Assembly: GCA_024734555.1 (NCBI GenBank)
Contig: JANPWX010020089.1
Location: forward strand, 1 to 64,000
DNA length: 64,000 nt
DNA from: Trochalopteron elliotii
Taxonomy: Eukaryota > Chordata > Aves > Passeriformes > Leiothrichidae
Direction of reading: 5' to 3'
The notes under the pieces were generated by a model. It was not told the DNA's origin and made no database searches. It saw only the letters and a list, made by a program, of their open reading frames with translations. Shown in pieces: positions 46,438 to 56,900 of the stretch (positions within the stretch are counted from its first letter, which is position 1; the number at the start of each line of letters is the position of its first letter). The translations under genes were made by a program, and so were the position numbers.

Positions 46438-47034
46438 TCACATAACAGAGCATTTGCCTTGCAGTTTATCTTTCTTTTTCTGCTGTTTGGATTTCTTTCC
46501 ATCCACCTGGAGACTGATAGTTCTCCTCTGCTCCAGATTCAAGAGCTCCTGGAAGAGCTCCTGCACGTTGTAGTTCATTTTGGCTGACGTCTCCATGAAG
46601 GCACACTTCCACTTGCTGGCCAGCGCTTGCCCCTCGCTGGCATCCAGCTCCCTCTGCGTGTCGTCGCTTTTGTTCCCCACCAACATTATCGGGATTTTCT
46701 GGATGTCGCCTTTGATCTGACAAATCTCCTCGAAGATGGGGTGAAGATCTTCCATGGATTGCCTGCTGGTGACGGAGTACACCAGGATGAAGGCATGCCC
46801 TTTGGATATGGAGAGCCGCTGCATGGCAGGGAACTGATGGCTGCCCGTGGTGTCCGTGATCTGCAGGGTGCAGATGCTCTTGTCACAGCTGATCACCTGC
46901 CGGTACGTATCCTCGATGGTGGGGATATAGGTCTCCCTGAAAGTGCCCCTTACGAAGCGCAGGACCAGGGAGCTTTTGCCGACCCCCGCTGCTCCGAACA
47001 CCACCACCCTGTAATCATTGCTCTGCTCAGGCAT
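46438..47034 (-). CDS. DIRAS3: DIRAS3, Ras-related small GTPase (DIRAS family GTPase 3 by synteny)
   Basis: An intact single-exon frame of 198 residues starts [14 protein letters not shown]. The G1 loop GAAGVGKS is at residues 14-21, switch [10 protein letters not shown] around 36-44 (Thr39), G3 DTTGS at 61-65, G4 NKSD at 121-124, G5 ETSAK at 148-152, a lysine-rich tail at 180-194 and CAAX box CSVM at 195-198. Ser65 replaces Ras Gln61, as in all DIRAS proteins, predicting poor GTP hydrolysis. The body resembles DIRAS1/2, but VYSVT, GNKSDDT and NVQELF are shared with remembered human DIRAS3. Its place between GNG12 and WLS makes it DIRAS3 rather than DIRAS1 or 2. The long N-terminal extension of mammalian DIRAS3 is absent. 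An in-frame upstream ATG at 47073 would add 13 residues, but an acceptor-like CAG at 47040-47042 suggests that stretch is intronic. The CAAX box predicts prenylation and membrane location. The role (growth suppression, autophagy) is known from mammals only. Confidence 0.92.
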   Translation of the reverse strand: MPEQSNDYRVVVFGAAGVGKSSLVLRFVRGTFRETYIPTIEDTYRQVISCDKSICTLQITDTTGSHQFPAMQRLSISKGHAFILVYSVTSRQSMEDLHPIFEEICQIKGDIQKIPIMLVGNKSDDTQRELDASEGQALASKWKCAFMETSAKMNYNVQELFQELLNLEQRRTISLQVDGKKSKQQKKKDKLQGKCSVM

Positions 47035-47039
47035 GTTCG

Positions 47040-47273
47040 CTGCGCCGAGACGTGAGGGGAGGTTTTCACCCAAAAGGCCCGAGTTCCACCAAGTTTACAC
47101 ACCCCTATGCAGAGGTGGGCTGTGGAAAGGGAGGGGGAAAGGGTGCGCGATTGAAATCAGCAATTAATAAATCACTCCCATCCTTTTCTCTTGAAATAAA
47201 TCACCATTCCTCCCCACCCCAGCCATGCAGCCCCATGCACGTTTAACGCTACGAGAAGAGAATAAGAATTCAC
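47040..47273 (-). other. DIRAS3: DIRAS3 5' UTR intron (predicted)
   Basis: Donor CTGCAG|GTGAAT after 47274 and acceptor GGCGCAG before 47039, CGAACATG, about 234 bp. DIRAS genes usually have a noncoding exon followed by a single coding exon. The donor is good and the acceptor modest. Confidence 0.55.
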
Positions 47274-47480
47274 CTGCAGCCATCAGCTCCACCGAGCAGC
47301 GAAACGGGGCTGAAATCGCCTGGCAGCCGCGGGGAAGAGGTATTCCGGCTCCAGGGAAGCCGTGCTCCAGCCCCGGGAAAGCCGCGCTCCAGCCCCCGGG
47401 AAGGCGTGTTCCAGCCCCCGGGAAGCGGTACCACCCTCGCCCGGAGCGCCGCCGCCGCCGCCGCGGGAGGGGCAGGGAGG
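47274..47480 (-). other. DIRAS3: DIRAS3 noncoding first exon and promoter (predicted)
   Basis: A GC- and CpG-rich block ends at the donor 47274. It contains about four imperfect copies of a 22-24 bp unit around 'gctccagcccccgggaag' (47345-47430) and a GCC triplet run near 47450-47465. The 5' end and transcription start are not determined. No TATA box is apparent. Confidence 0.5.
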
Positions 47481-47844
47481 GCAGGCTCTGTGCCTCCGTA
47501 AATCCAACCTTCCACCCAACCGCCCCATGAAAAGAAATAAAGAATCAACACAACCGCCTGAATTAAAGCCGCTGCAGACGAGTTCTGCTGTTCCATCCCT
47601 CACTCCGCGCACAAAGGCGAGTCTTGCCCTCCCTCAGCCCCCCGCGCCGCAGACCCCCAGGAAATGCCGGGCTCTGCCGTCTTTCATCCACCCTGCGCAT
47701 CTCCCAGCTTAAATTTAGGACTGATTTAGTTTTAAAACTTCAAATCCGGATCAGGTTTTCGCTCCCACTGACATTAAGCGGGGCAGGGATGCCATGAGCA
47801 GCTTCTCAGCCCTCCCCGTGTATGACATGGAGCCCTGGGGCCAT

Positions 47845-47922
47845 GGCCAGCAAGGTCCACTCAGGACCTTATCCGTGTAATCCCTTTCAGCTCGGGATAT
47901 TCTGTGATTCCACTGTTTGGTT
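47845..47922 (+). mobile_element. CR1 LINE 3' tip, sense
   Basis: 'accttatccgtgtaatcc' then 'ctcgggatattctgtgatt', a degraded CR1 3' end. Confidence 0.5.
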
Positions 47923-48180
47923 TGTCTCCCTCACACCGCCGGATGCGATAGAGTAGTTGTGTGTCACAACCACAAGTCGTATTTCTCCTCGTTTATTAGG
48001 ATTTTCCCCCAGCGCAGTCTCTCCAAACGCCCTCATGCGGGGACACCGGAGCTCGCACCAGCCGGTGCCTGACAGGAGCAGGTGGCCGTGTGTCCCCGCT
48101 GTTCCACCTCCGGCACGGCCGGGAAGGAGAGCTGGCCCCGGCTCCTCCTCGTCTCGCTCCGTCCCAGCCGCCGTCGTGCG

Positions 48181-48660
48181 CTCGGCTGTGCCCTCACGGC
48201 GCCTTCCCGCCCGCGGGGTCCTGCCCCGAGCTCGGCTGTGTCCTCACGGACCCTTCCCGGCCATGGGTTCCCGTCCCGGGTTCGGCTGTGCCGTCACAGC
48301 CGGCGAGGCGCCTTCCCGCCCACAGGGTCCTGCCTCGGACTCGGCTCTGCCCTCACGGCCCCTTCCCGCCCACAGGGTCCTGCCTCGGACTCGGCTCTGC
48401 CCTCATAGACCCTTCCTGGCCATGGGTGCCCCTCCCGGGCTCGGCTCTGCCCTCACGGCGCCTTCCCGCCCATGGGTTCCCTTCCCGAGCTCGGCTGTGC
48501 CCTCACGGCCCGTTCCCGTTCATAGGTTCCCGTCCCGGGTTCGACTCTACCCTCACAACCCCTTCCCGCCCGTGGGTTCCCGTCCCGGGCTCGGCTCTGC
48601 CCTCACGGCCCCTTCCCGCCCCTTCCCGCCCGCGCGTTCCAGCCCAGGCACCGCCCGCCC
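48181..48660. repeat. 50-bp GC-rich minisatellite, about 9 copies
   Basis: Units of 50 bp start 'ctcggctgtgccctcacgg' and continue 'ccttcccgcccatgggtt'. They begin at 48181, 48231, 48281 (59 bp, with an insertion), 48340, 48390, 48440, 48490, 48540 and 48590. The 284-codon open frame across it is a by-product: 50 bp cycles through three frames without a stop. It lies about 0.7 kb upstream of the DIRAS3 promoter. Confidence 0.92.
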
Positions 48661-48679
48661 TCACGCCCCAAAATGGCCG

Positions 48680-51038
48680 TCGGCCTCTGAGGGGACGGGT
48701 CCGAAATTAATGCATTTTTATGAAGTGTTTCTCTTTGTGGGTCATCTGCAGGCTGGTCACGTTGCAAAATGTGGAATATGTAAAATTTCCTTAAGAAAGG
48801 ATGTTCTTTGATGTTTGATCTTCTTGTATACTTTGAAGCCTCGTCGACAAGAAGTGAGATTGAATCTATGAAACAGCAGCCAACAAGCTCTAAGTGATGC
48901 CCGTGCATAAAAAAAACAAAAAAACAAAAAAACAACCAAAGAAATGAATTGTTGGTGGAATTGTTAAGGTTAGGGCTGGACATGTTTCTCTGCTCTCAGA
49001 CCTGGGGGAGTTTAACAAAGCTTGGGAAGAAGGATGAACCACTGATAGTGGGCACAGGGAATGCAGGATTTATGGACCACAAGGACATCTGGCAGAACTC
49101 CCAAAATGAGGAAGAATTTCATAAAAACAACTCAGTAACTGTGCTGAAATCAGCACTTGTGGAGGAACACTTCCCAGTTCTTCCCCAAGCTCATTCCTCC
49201 CAAACCATTTGTGGTTTTCCGGGTTATCATTTCTTATTTCTCTGATCCTTGTTGCATTCCAAACTATGTGGTATTCTCCTATTTTAAATCCATTTCTATT
49301 AGACTTGTAATGCTCCTATCCCACACCAACAAAAAGTATCTCTTTAGATATATTTTATACTGCTGTGGAGTTTTTTTGTCCAACACAAAAAACCCAGAGG
49401 GTTTTCAATCTTGACATGAGGCCAGAATACCTGGGGATAGACCTTCCAGGTATTCCAAATCCATCCCCATACAAGGGGAACTAAACCCAAGACCTTAAAA
49501 AAGAAATGGCCCCTCTAAAGCCAGTAAGGTGCTCATTTGTACTGAGATGCTTTGAAAGTTCCTGTCTGAATTAATAACGACAATAATGAAAATAGGTGAA
49601 TAAAGCAGAACTGTGAAAGTCCACTAATCAGCATTAGTGGAGGTCAGCATGGGGTCAGGAATCGCCCCTCACCTTCCTTTTGCTGGAAAAAAATCCTGTT
49701 CATCTTACATCTGCTTTTATGGTTCCTGTCTCTCTTGGCTGGATGACTTGCAAGCCATTCACTTTGCCTGCATCCCATCATTATTGGGGATTCTCAGAGC
49801 AGATTTACAAACCGTCATTTCTGGTGTTTATGGGGTATTTCTAAACCATCATTGCTGGTGTTTATGAGGTATTTATTAGCCACAATGAAGTGGTGGCTAG
49901 GAACGAGTAGCTGATCCGCTCTCTGTGCTAGCCACTTTTGCTCAGTTATCCCGTTTTCAGATATTTTCCAAGCTTTCCAACGGTGCTTTCTAAGAGGTGT
50001 TTTATTTAAACCTCCAGATCTAAAGCTTGAAGCTGGGATTGATTTCCTATAATAGGCTCTGACAAGGGAAGAACTCTAAGAGCTCTTGCACAGTGTGGTG
50101 TCAGGTGCTAAGTGGGAAGCAGACCCGTGACATGTCCATGTGCCCACCACAGATCAAAACCTTCCAAAAATAAATCTGTTGCTGCTTATTTTACCCCAAA
50201 AAGTGCACTGACGCTGTCCCGCCATCGAGAGCAGGTGACTGTCATTATAACCAGAACTGGAGCTCATCTCCTACTGCTCCATCTCCTGCCATTCTGTCCC
50301 CAGCAATGCACCCAATCCTTCATTGGCATCCTAACAAAATCCCAGAAAACAGCTTTGGGCTGCAGGATCTGGGGTGGGAGAGGGGATGTGTTTCAGCGTC
50401 CCACAACATACGAATTGTTTGGGGGCTGCTGGAAGTGGCTTTAAAGAGGACAAGGAGGAAACGTCGGCAGCTCCCTCTCCCCAGGCAGTGCCGACGGTCT
50501 CAGGTGGCTTTTCCCATTCCTGCCTCTTCTCATCGAGTCCCTGCGCAGCGACACGGACACACCAAGCTCCAGGGAGAGGCCGGACCTGGAGCAGCACCTT
50601 GCAGACAATTGTGGCTTCCACACATCACCGAATTCCCCACATTCCCTTGACGAGGGATGGCCGGTTTGTGCTCAGTCCAGCCGGGAGGCGGGTTCTGGTG
50701 GCAGCAGGTGGCAGCAGAGCCCTGCCAGGGCAGGATGCGCCCGGCAAAGGAGCGTGTGGGAGGGGTTGGTTGGCGGTGCTACAGGCGGTGAAATCTCATT
50801 TATTCGCTCTTTTGACTCTCATTAGGCCCCAAAGAACTGCACTGCCTGTGGCCTGGATGGAGCCGGCACAGGCTGCAGCGGGAACGGAGCCACGGGCTCT
50901 GCCTGAAGCTCACACCCGGACCCTCTCTCAGGTGCTGTTTTATGAGGATAGACCCTCCTGCGAGGGGACTTCAGGCTCTTGATACCGAACTTCACGTTTT
51001 CATCAAACTTTCCACTACTCCCTAAGTGCAAATTGAAG
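48680..51038. other. Intergenic between DIRAS3 and WLS
   Basis: No gene is recognised. An A-rich run broken by C (about 48908-48940) follows a unique 230-bp segment, like the tail of an old retroposed sequence. A duplicated 'ctggtgtttatgggg' phrase is at about 49820-49870. Confidence 0.4.
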
Positions 51039-51039
51039 A

Positions 51040-51335
51040 ATTATGTCATTATTTAGGTTGGAAAAGCTCTCTCAGACCATTGAATCCAGTTATTCCCTCA
51101 GCACTGCTAAGGCCACCACTGCCCCGTGTCCCCAAGTGCCACATCCACACGCCTTTCAAATCTCTCCAGGGATGGGCACTCCACCCCTGCCCTGGGCAGC
51201 TGTGCCAGGGCTGGACAACTCTTTCCATGAAAAATTTTTCCCAAATATCCACCCTGAGCCTCCTCTGGCATGACCTGAGACTGTTTCCTGTTGTCCTGTC
51301 ACTTGTTCCCTGGGAGAAGAGACCAACACTTTTTT
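51040..51335 (-). mobile_element. CR1 LINE fragment, antisense
   Basis: 'atttaggttggaaaagctc', 'tccccaagtgccacatccac', 'ggacaactctttccatgaa', 'gttgtcctgtcacttgttcc'. Confidence 0.85.
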
Positions 51336-51554
51336 TAAAAATTTCTTTTCCCCGGATTATAGACAGCAAGACAACATGGGGAGAGCAGGCTCCAAGCAGT
51401 GGGCAGCAGCACCTTGAAATATGGCAGCAGATGGAGGGTGATGCCCAAATCAACACTGCAGTAGGGTGATGGCCAGCACACAAAGGTCACAGCACAGCTG
51501 TGACAACTCCAGGGCTGGCAAGGAGGGACAGGAAGGGAAAAAAACCCTGCAGCT

Positions 51555-51700
51555 TGTCCAGCCTGGAGAAGAGAAGGCTCTGGGGACACCTTGAGAGCCC
51601 CTTTCCATAATTAAAGAGGCTCCAGGAGAGCTGGAGAGGGACTTTGGATGAGGGTCTGAAAGGCCAGGACAAGGAGGAATGGCTTCCCACTGCCAAATAT
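51555..51700 (+). mobile_element. CR1 LINE internal fragment, sense
   Basis: 'cctggagaagagaaggctc', 'ggctccaggagagctgga', 'aggaatggcttcccactgcc'. It abuts the predicted WLS 3' end. Confidence 0.8.
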
Positions 51701-51721
51701 GAGGAGAAATTCCAATGACAA

Positions 51722-53802
51722 ATCCACAATATTGTATATTTTATTTAAATTAACAAAACTACGAGTTTTCCAGGTTGCTCAAAGCATTCTGTAAAAACTG
51801 AACTCAACCTAAACAAAACAAAAAAAAGGATATATTTTAATAAGACCCAGAGACTATTTCCGAGACATATGAGTAGGGCTGAGGAATGAAGAAATAAAAA
51901 ACCCACACACGCACGCACATGTACACACGCCCCGTAAACAAACTGTTAGTGTTTGACACAAAATTTGGCTTGAAAGCTGCAGCTCCCAGCTCGTGAGGAG
52001 CCTTTACAAAACGCAATGCTAGAGTCTAAGCTGGAAAAGAACCCACGGACACAGCTATGGGAACAACATAAATATCACGTAAGAACCCGAGGGAAAAGGG
52101 ATGGTAAAGTTGCAAAGTCGAGTGTTCAGCTGGGAACCTTCCAGGGTTACAGGGATGTGCGTTGATTTAATTCACTTTGTAATGGAGTAACTACTACAAG
52201 TAGGAACCCTGCTTGGACCTGCTCTGCCTCCAGGGGCAGGGGAAGCTGGGGATCCCGGGGAGGGCAAACACAAGGAACAGAATTGCTTTAAGAAAATTCA
52301 GCAGGAGCTCCAATTAATACACAGGGAGCAGGCCTTTGGCAGAGGGGTCTGCCCAGTGGGACACATCCTGACTGAAGGAGCCCCATGTGATGATGCACAG
52401 CTTGGGGTGCCCCACAACCAAATCCATGCAAGGTGACCTTGTGGTGCCACCCTTTTTTCGTAGTGTTGAGCTTTAATAAATGCATGAGGGTAAATGAATA
52501 AATTCTGGGGTGGGAATCGTTATGATACCTGGAATTGTGGTGGTACCTGGGCTAACAGGAATGAATTTCCCCTCTCTGCTTCCTCTCTAACCCTTCAGCA
52601 ACACACAGCAGCAGCAGATTCTTGTCTTGTAGGGCCAGAAGTGGGAGGGCGACTTTCATGTTACCAGCAGTAAACACAGACATTTACTCCTGCCAGCTCA
52701 TGAGGCTCTCTGGATGCTCCAGGCCGTGGAAGGTGTGCCCTGAGCAGCACAGACCCATCCCCACCATTCACTTCTCTGAACTGGTCCCAGCAGGGCTCAG
52801 CTCAAGCCTCCACCCCGGATCAGTTCCCACTCCCCTGTCTTTGCCAAAGGCCTCCCAGCACGGGGCTGAGTGAGCCCAGCTCCCACGTCTGCTCTGGGAA
52901 GGCAAAGATCCACATTAGTGCGTGACCAGCGGATTCTTTCAAGTCTGATAATCCCTGGAAGAATCCAGCTCTGCTCCAGCCTGGCAGTGCACAGAGCGAG
53001 GCTGCCCAGCTCCCAGGGATGCACTGTAACAAAAGGGGAAGGTGGAGGAAGCCACAAAAGCACGAGAAGCCAAAGGGACTGAGAAGAGGGAGGAGGAGCT
53101 GGCTGTGGGATCAGCCAGCTGGGAACTTGGGTCAGGAGCGCTCTGTTCTCCTGCACCTCAGCTCAGCATCCAGGCTGGACATTCCCTGTATCCAGCAAAC
53201 AGCTGTAACACCTGCTGAGAAAGCAGTCACTGCTTCTACTAAAGCCTTACTAACAGCCTACTCCTCTCCCAGCTGTGCTTCATCCAGCGACAGAGGGTGG
53301 CTGCAGGGCTGCACCAAAGACTCAGACGAGGGTCAAGACAAGCTACAGTGGTGGAATTAAACGTTTTTACCACAAGGCTCCCCCCTGCAATCGACACCTT
53401 GTGTAAGTTGCACACAGGAGCAAACCCAGAGTACTGAGCACGTGCTCCTGCCTGAGCTCCCTGCAGCACCTTCATGCACCAGCACACCCAGAGAAATCAA
53501 ACCAGCCCCACGCAGCTCTGCCCCGGCCCCACATCCGGACGTGCGACTTTGCAACCTCAGTGGCCTTCCAGCAGGGTTTTACGTGCCCGAGTGTAACACA
53601 ATATACACAGCCCTCCCCCCAGGAATAACTACACCATAGTAAAGAGTTAACAAATGTTCTGCTCGCTGTCGCTGCTGCTCTGTGAACGCACCAGGGACGG
53701 GGTGCTCCAGGAGCGGGTGCGGCCGGAGAGGTCTCCAGCCAGAGAGACTCGTGTGTCCTCTGCTCCCCACCCCAGGCTGGTCCCTGCTGAGGCACCTCCG
53801 TG
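51722..53802 (-). other. WLS: WLS 3' UTR (predicted, about 2.1 kb)
   Basis: Runs from the stop codon to the polyadenylation signal at 51740-51745 and is free of CR1, in contrast to the surrounding DNA. A CA-rich stretch lies near 51903-51930. Open frames here lack conserved peptides. Confidence 0.55.
51740..51745 (-). terminator. Polyadenylation signal, WLS
   Basis: The − strand reads TAAATAAAATATAC here, about 2.06 kb after the WLS stop, in a repeat-free A/T-rich context directly before a CR1. This is the best candidate for the gene's 3' end. Confidence 0.6.
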
Positions 53803-53912
53803 TCACTCCTGAGCCTCCTTCCGAGCCAGCTTGTAGACCTCCGTGGGCCCGTCCACGTGGGTGATGGTGGTGGTGAGCTGCAGCTCCTCCCCGCTGTTCA
53901 CCCCCAGGTCAC
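53803..53912 (-). CDS. WLS: WLS last coding exon (cytoplasmic tail, stop)
   Basis: 110 nt including TGA at 53805-53803. Encodes [20 protein letters not shown] and [15 protein letters not shown]. The C-terminal KEAQE recycling motif is intact. Confidence 0.95.
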
Positions 53913-56900
53913 CTGAGAAACAAAGGTGTTCCATCAGCGTGGTCTCACAATAAAACATGGCACTGTTCAAAAGGAAAAGATCCAGTTTATTCCCTCCAGC
54001 CTTTCAGCTGCCTAAGCCACGGACCAGTGACTTTCCTAGAAATTATTTTATTTACAGTTATTTAAGTAGAAAGACATTGAGGGGCCATAGCATGTCCAGA
54101 GAAGGGAATGGAGGTGGGGAAGGGGCTGGAGCACCAGGAGAGGCTGAGGGAGCTGGGAAAGGGGCTCAGCCTGGAGAAAAGGAGGCTCAGGAGGGAACCT
54201 TCTGGCTCTGCACAACTCCCTGACAGGAGGGTCTATTTTCTCCACTCCCCATCCCTCCATCTGAGTTACGCAGCCCCATCTGGGCAATGCTAAAAGGCAC
54301 AAAAACCATCCCAAAGGCTCCAGCCAGCCTTGGCTAAAAGTCAAACCTGTCTAACCCAGCCATTAATTCAAACCCCTGCTTGGAAACCCAAACCATCATT
54401 TGCAAAACTTTTCAAGGCGCTGAGTGTGCACTTGGGTGAAAGAAAAGACACAGAAGGCAACCCCTGCTTGGTACCTCCTTGTCCCCATGAGAGCCCTGGG
54501 GCCATGTGGGGACATTTACCATTGGACTGGTCCTCGCCGTAGTTCTTGTGGGATGGCGCGTACAGGAACATGAGGGCGAACACGTAGAGATTCCACATCC
54601 CGTAGATGCCGGTGAAGAAGGCGCTGTTCACCTGGATCGTGATGTCCCCCCACTTCCAGTGGCCTTCTGTCACCTGTCCAGAGACAACAGACAGCCCATC
54701 AGGAAGAGCAAATTCCATAAAGACACAGCCTTGGAGTAAATCAGTGAGAACAGCATCAATTCAACAGGACGGAGGAAATGGAGTGTAACAGGGTCAGTGA
54801 GGCAGAAGTCAGGCTGGGATTCTCCTCTTCAAACTCAGTCTGTAGGGAAAAAATGCTCCTGACAAAGATTCCCTCAGGACTTCTTCAGCTCTGATGTCTC
54901 ATTTACTGTGACCAAACCACCGTGCTCTGTGATATTCTGCCACAAGCATGTGCTCAGCACAGATTGGCACACAAAGGGCACTACCTGGGGACACCACTGA
55001 CATCCCAAAACATCCCACTGCCAAAAATAGACCTTTTATAGCAGGAAAACCAGCGTGAATAATGGGGCAATTGATGTGCAGAGCACGGCTGGCTGAGGGG
55101 CCAGGCTGACAGCACCAACCTGCCACACGCTGAGGACTGTCAACATCCATGAAAATATCATCAATATTAATATTCCTTGAAGATACACAGACTGCTCAGA
55201 CTGCAATGTTGCTTTCTGTTAAAGAACAACATAAAGGCCAAGAAGAAAACTAAAGTAGTTTAAAAAGAGAGCCATAGAGATGCTCCAAGGGCTGGAACTC
55301 TTTGCCATGGAGCCAGGCTGGGAGAGCTGGGGTTGCTCACCTGGAGAGGAGAAGCTCCAGGGAGAGCTCAGAGCCCCTGGCAGGGCCTAAAGGGGCTCCA
55401 GGAGAGCAGGAGAGGGACTGGGGAGAAGGCCTGCAGGGACAGGACACAGGGAATGGCTTCTCACTGCCAGAGGGCAGGGCTGGATGGGAGATTGGGAAGG
55501 AATTGTTCCCTGGGAGGGTGGGCAGGCCCTGGAATAGAACTCCCAGAGAAGCTGTGGCTGCCCCTGGATCCCTGGCAGTGTCCAAGGCCAGGCTGGATGG
55601 GAGTTGGAGCACCCTGGGATAGTGGAAGGTGTCCCTGCCATGAGATGGGCTTTAAGATCCCTTCCAGCCCAAGCCAGTCTGTGACTCCATGATTCAAGCA
55701 GTGACAAAAGCTCATCCGTACAGAGGTGACATCAGGGCTCAGGACAAACAGGTCCAGCAGGGCTGCAAAGTCAGCCCAGGGAAGGCTGGATGCTGTCACA
55801 TCTCCGTGGGCACACAAAGCCACCCGAGTGTTTCAGTGTGAACAGAACATTTTCCTCTCTGAGTGCTCAGAAATGGCCAAAGCCTGTTGGCTGATTTCTG
55901 CACAGCACAGCTCCAACACTCCCTGGGAGCCAAGGGCCTTTATGCCAGCTCCAGCCTCACCAACTGCATGGCAGAGCTTCAAATAAATGAAAACAACTTC
56001 TTCAAAAGCAACTTGTTATCAAACGTGCTCAGAACAGGCCAGTCCTGTCTGACCAGTGATGGGAGTGGCTGGGAAGCAGCAGCTGGTGCTCTCCTGGGAA
56101 GCCCAGAGCCATCCCTCACCTGGCTCACGATGAAGAAGATGACGGTCATGGCTGCACAGGCCAGGGTGATGAGCATCAGGAACTTGAACCTAAAAATCAG
56201 CCCCTGTTTAGAGAGAAATGTCACTGGTCACATTAAACAGAATCCACAAAACCCATTTTTGGTTTTAGGATAGACAAGACACGAGGATAAAAAATAAAAA
56301 AAAATTAAAAAAAAAAATAAAACAAGGGTCCAACCCACGAAACCCCAAAGCAAAACAACCTCCACCCACTCCTGTGCCATGCTCAGCACAGCCCATATCC
56401 TCTGCTCCCCACACGTCTGCGCTGCTGCCGGAAGCTCCGCGCGGGGTGGGCACGTCTGGACAGCGCTGCCTTTCCATGACATTTGCTCGCTGTGACTGAT
56501 TGAGCAGCAGTTAATTAAGTGAGCTGGGCTGCAGGGGGGCATGGCCCGCCAGCTCACGGCTCCTGTAAAACAAACACGTGGCCAGTCGGTGTCTCGGCGT
56601 GGGCTCGGGGTCTCACCACACTCATCCTCGCCCCCAGACCGGCTGGGAAGGAGCTGCAGCGATTCCGACGTCTGCAAAACCTGGCTGGTTATCACAGAAT
56701 GGAGATTCCGAGACGAGCTCCTTGGCTGGCAATCCCACTGCCCACCACCCCGCTTTCACTGGTTTTACATTTTTGCTTACAAATGCTTTTGGTTTTGGGT
56801 GAGTGCGTGGGTTTTTTTAACCTGGTTCTGGAATTTAGGTGGAAATGTCAGTGTCTGCGTAATTACCCTGCCACACCACGACAACAAAGGACTATTAATT

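Noticed and set aside
46438..47034. Assignment to DIRAS1 or DIRAS2
   Set aside because: The body is similar to both, but the location between GNG12 and WLS and several shared residues favour DIRAS3.
46627..47055. 142-codon + strand frame opposite DIRAS3
   Set aside because: Shadow of the DIRAS3 coding strand; no similarity of its own.
47957..48811. 284-codon + strand frame upstream of DIRAS3
   Set aside because: Produced by the 50-bp minisatellite, which has no stop in three frames. No splice or domain evidence.
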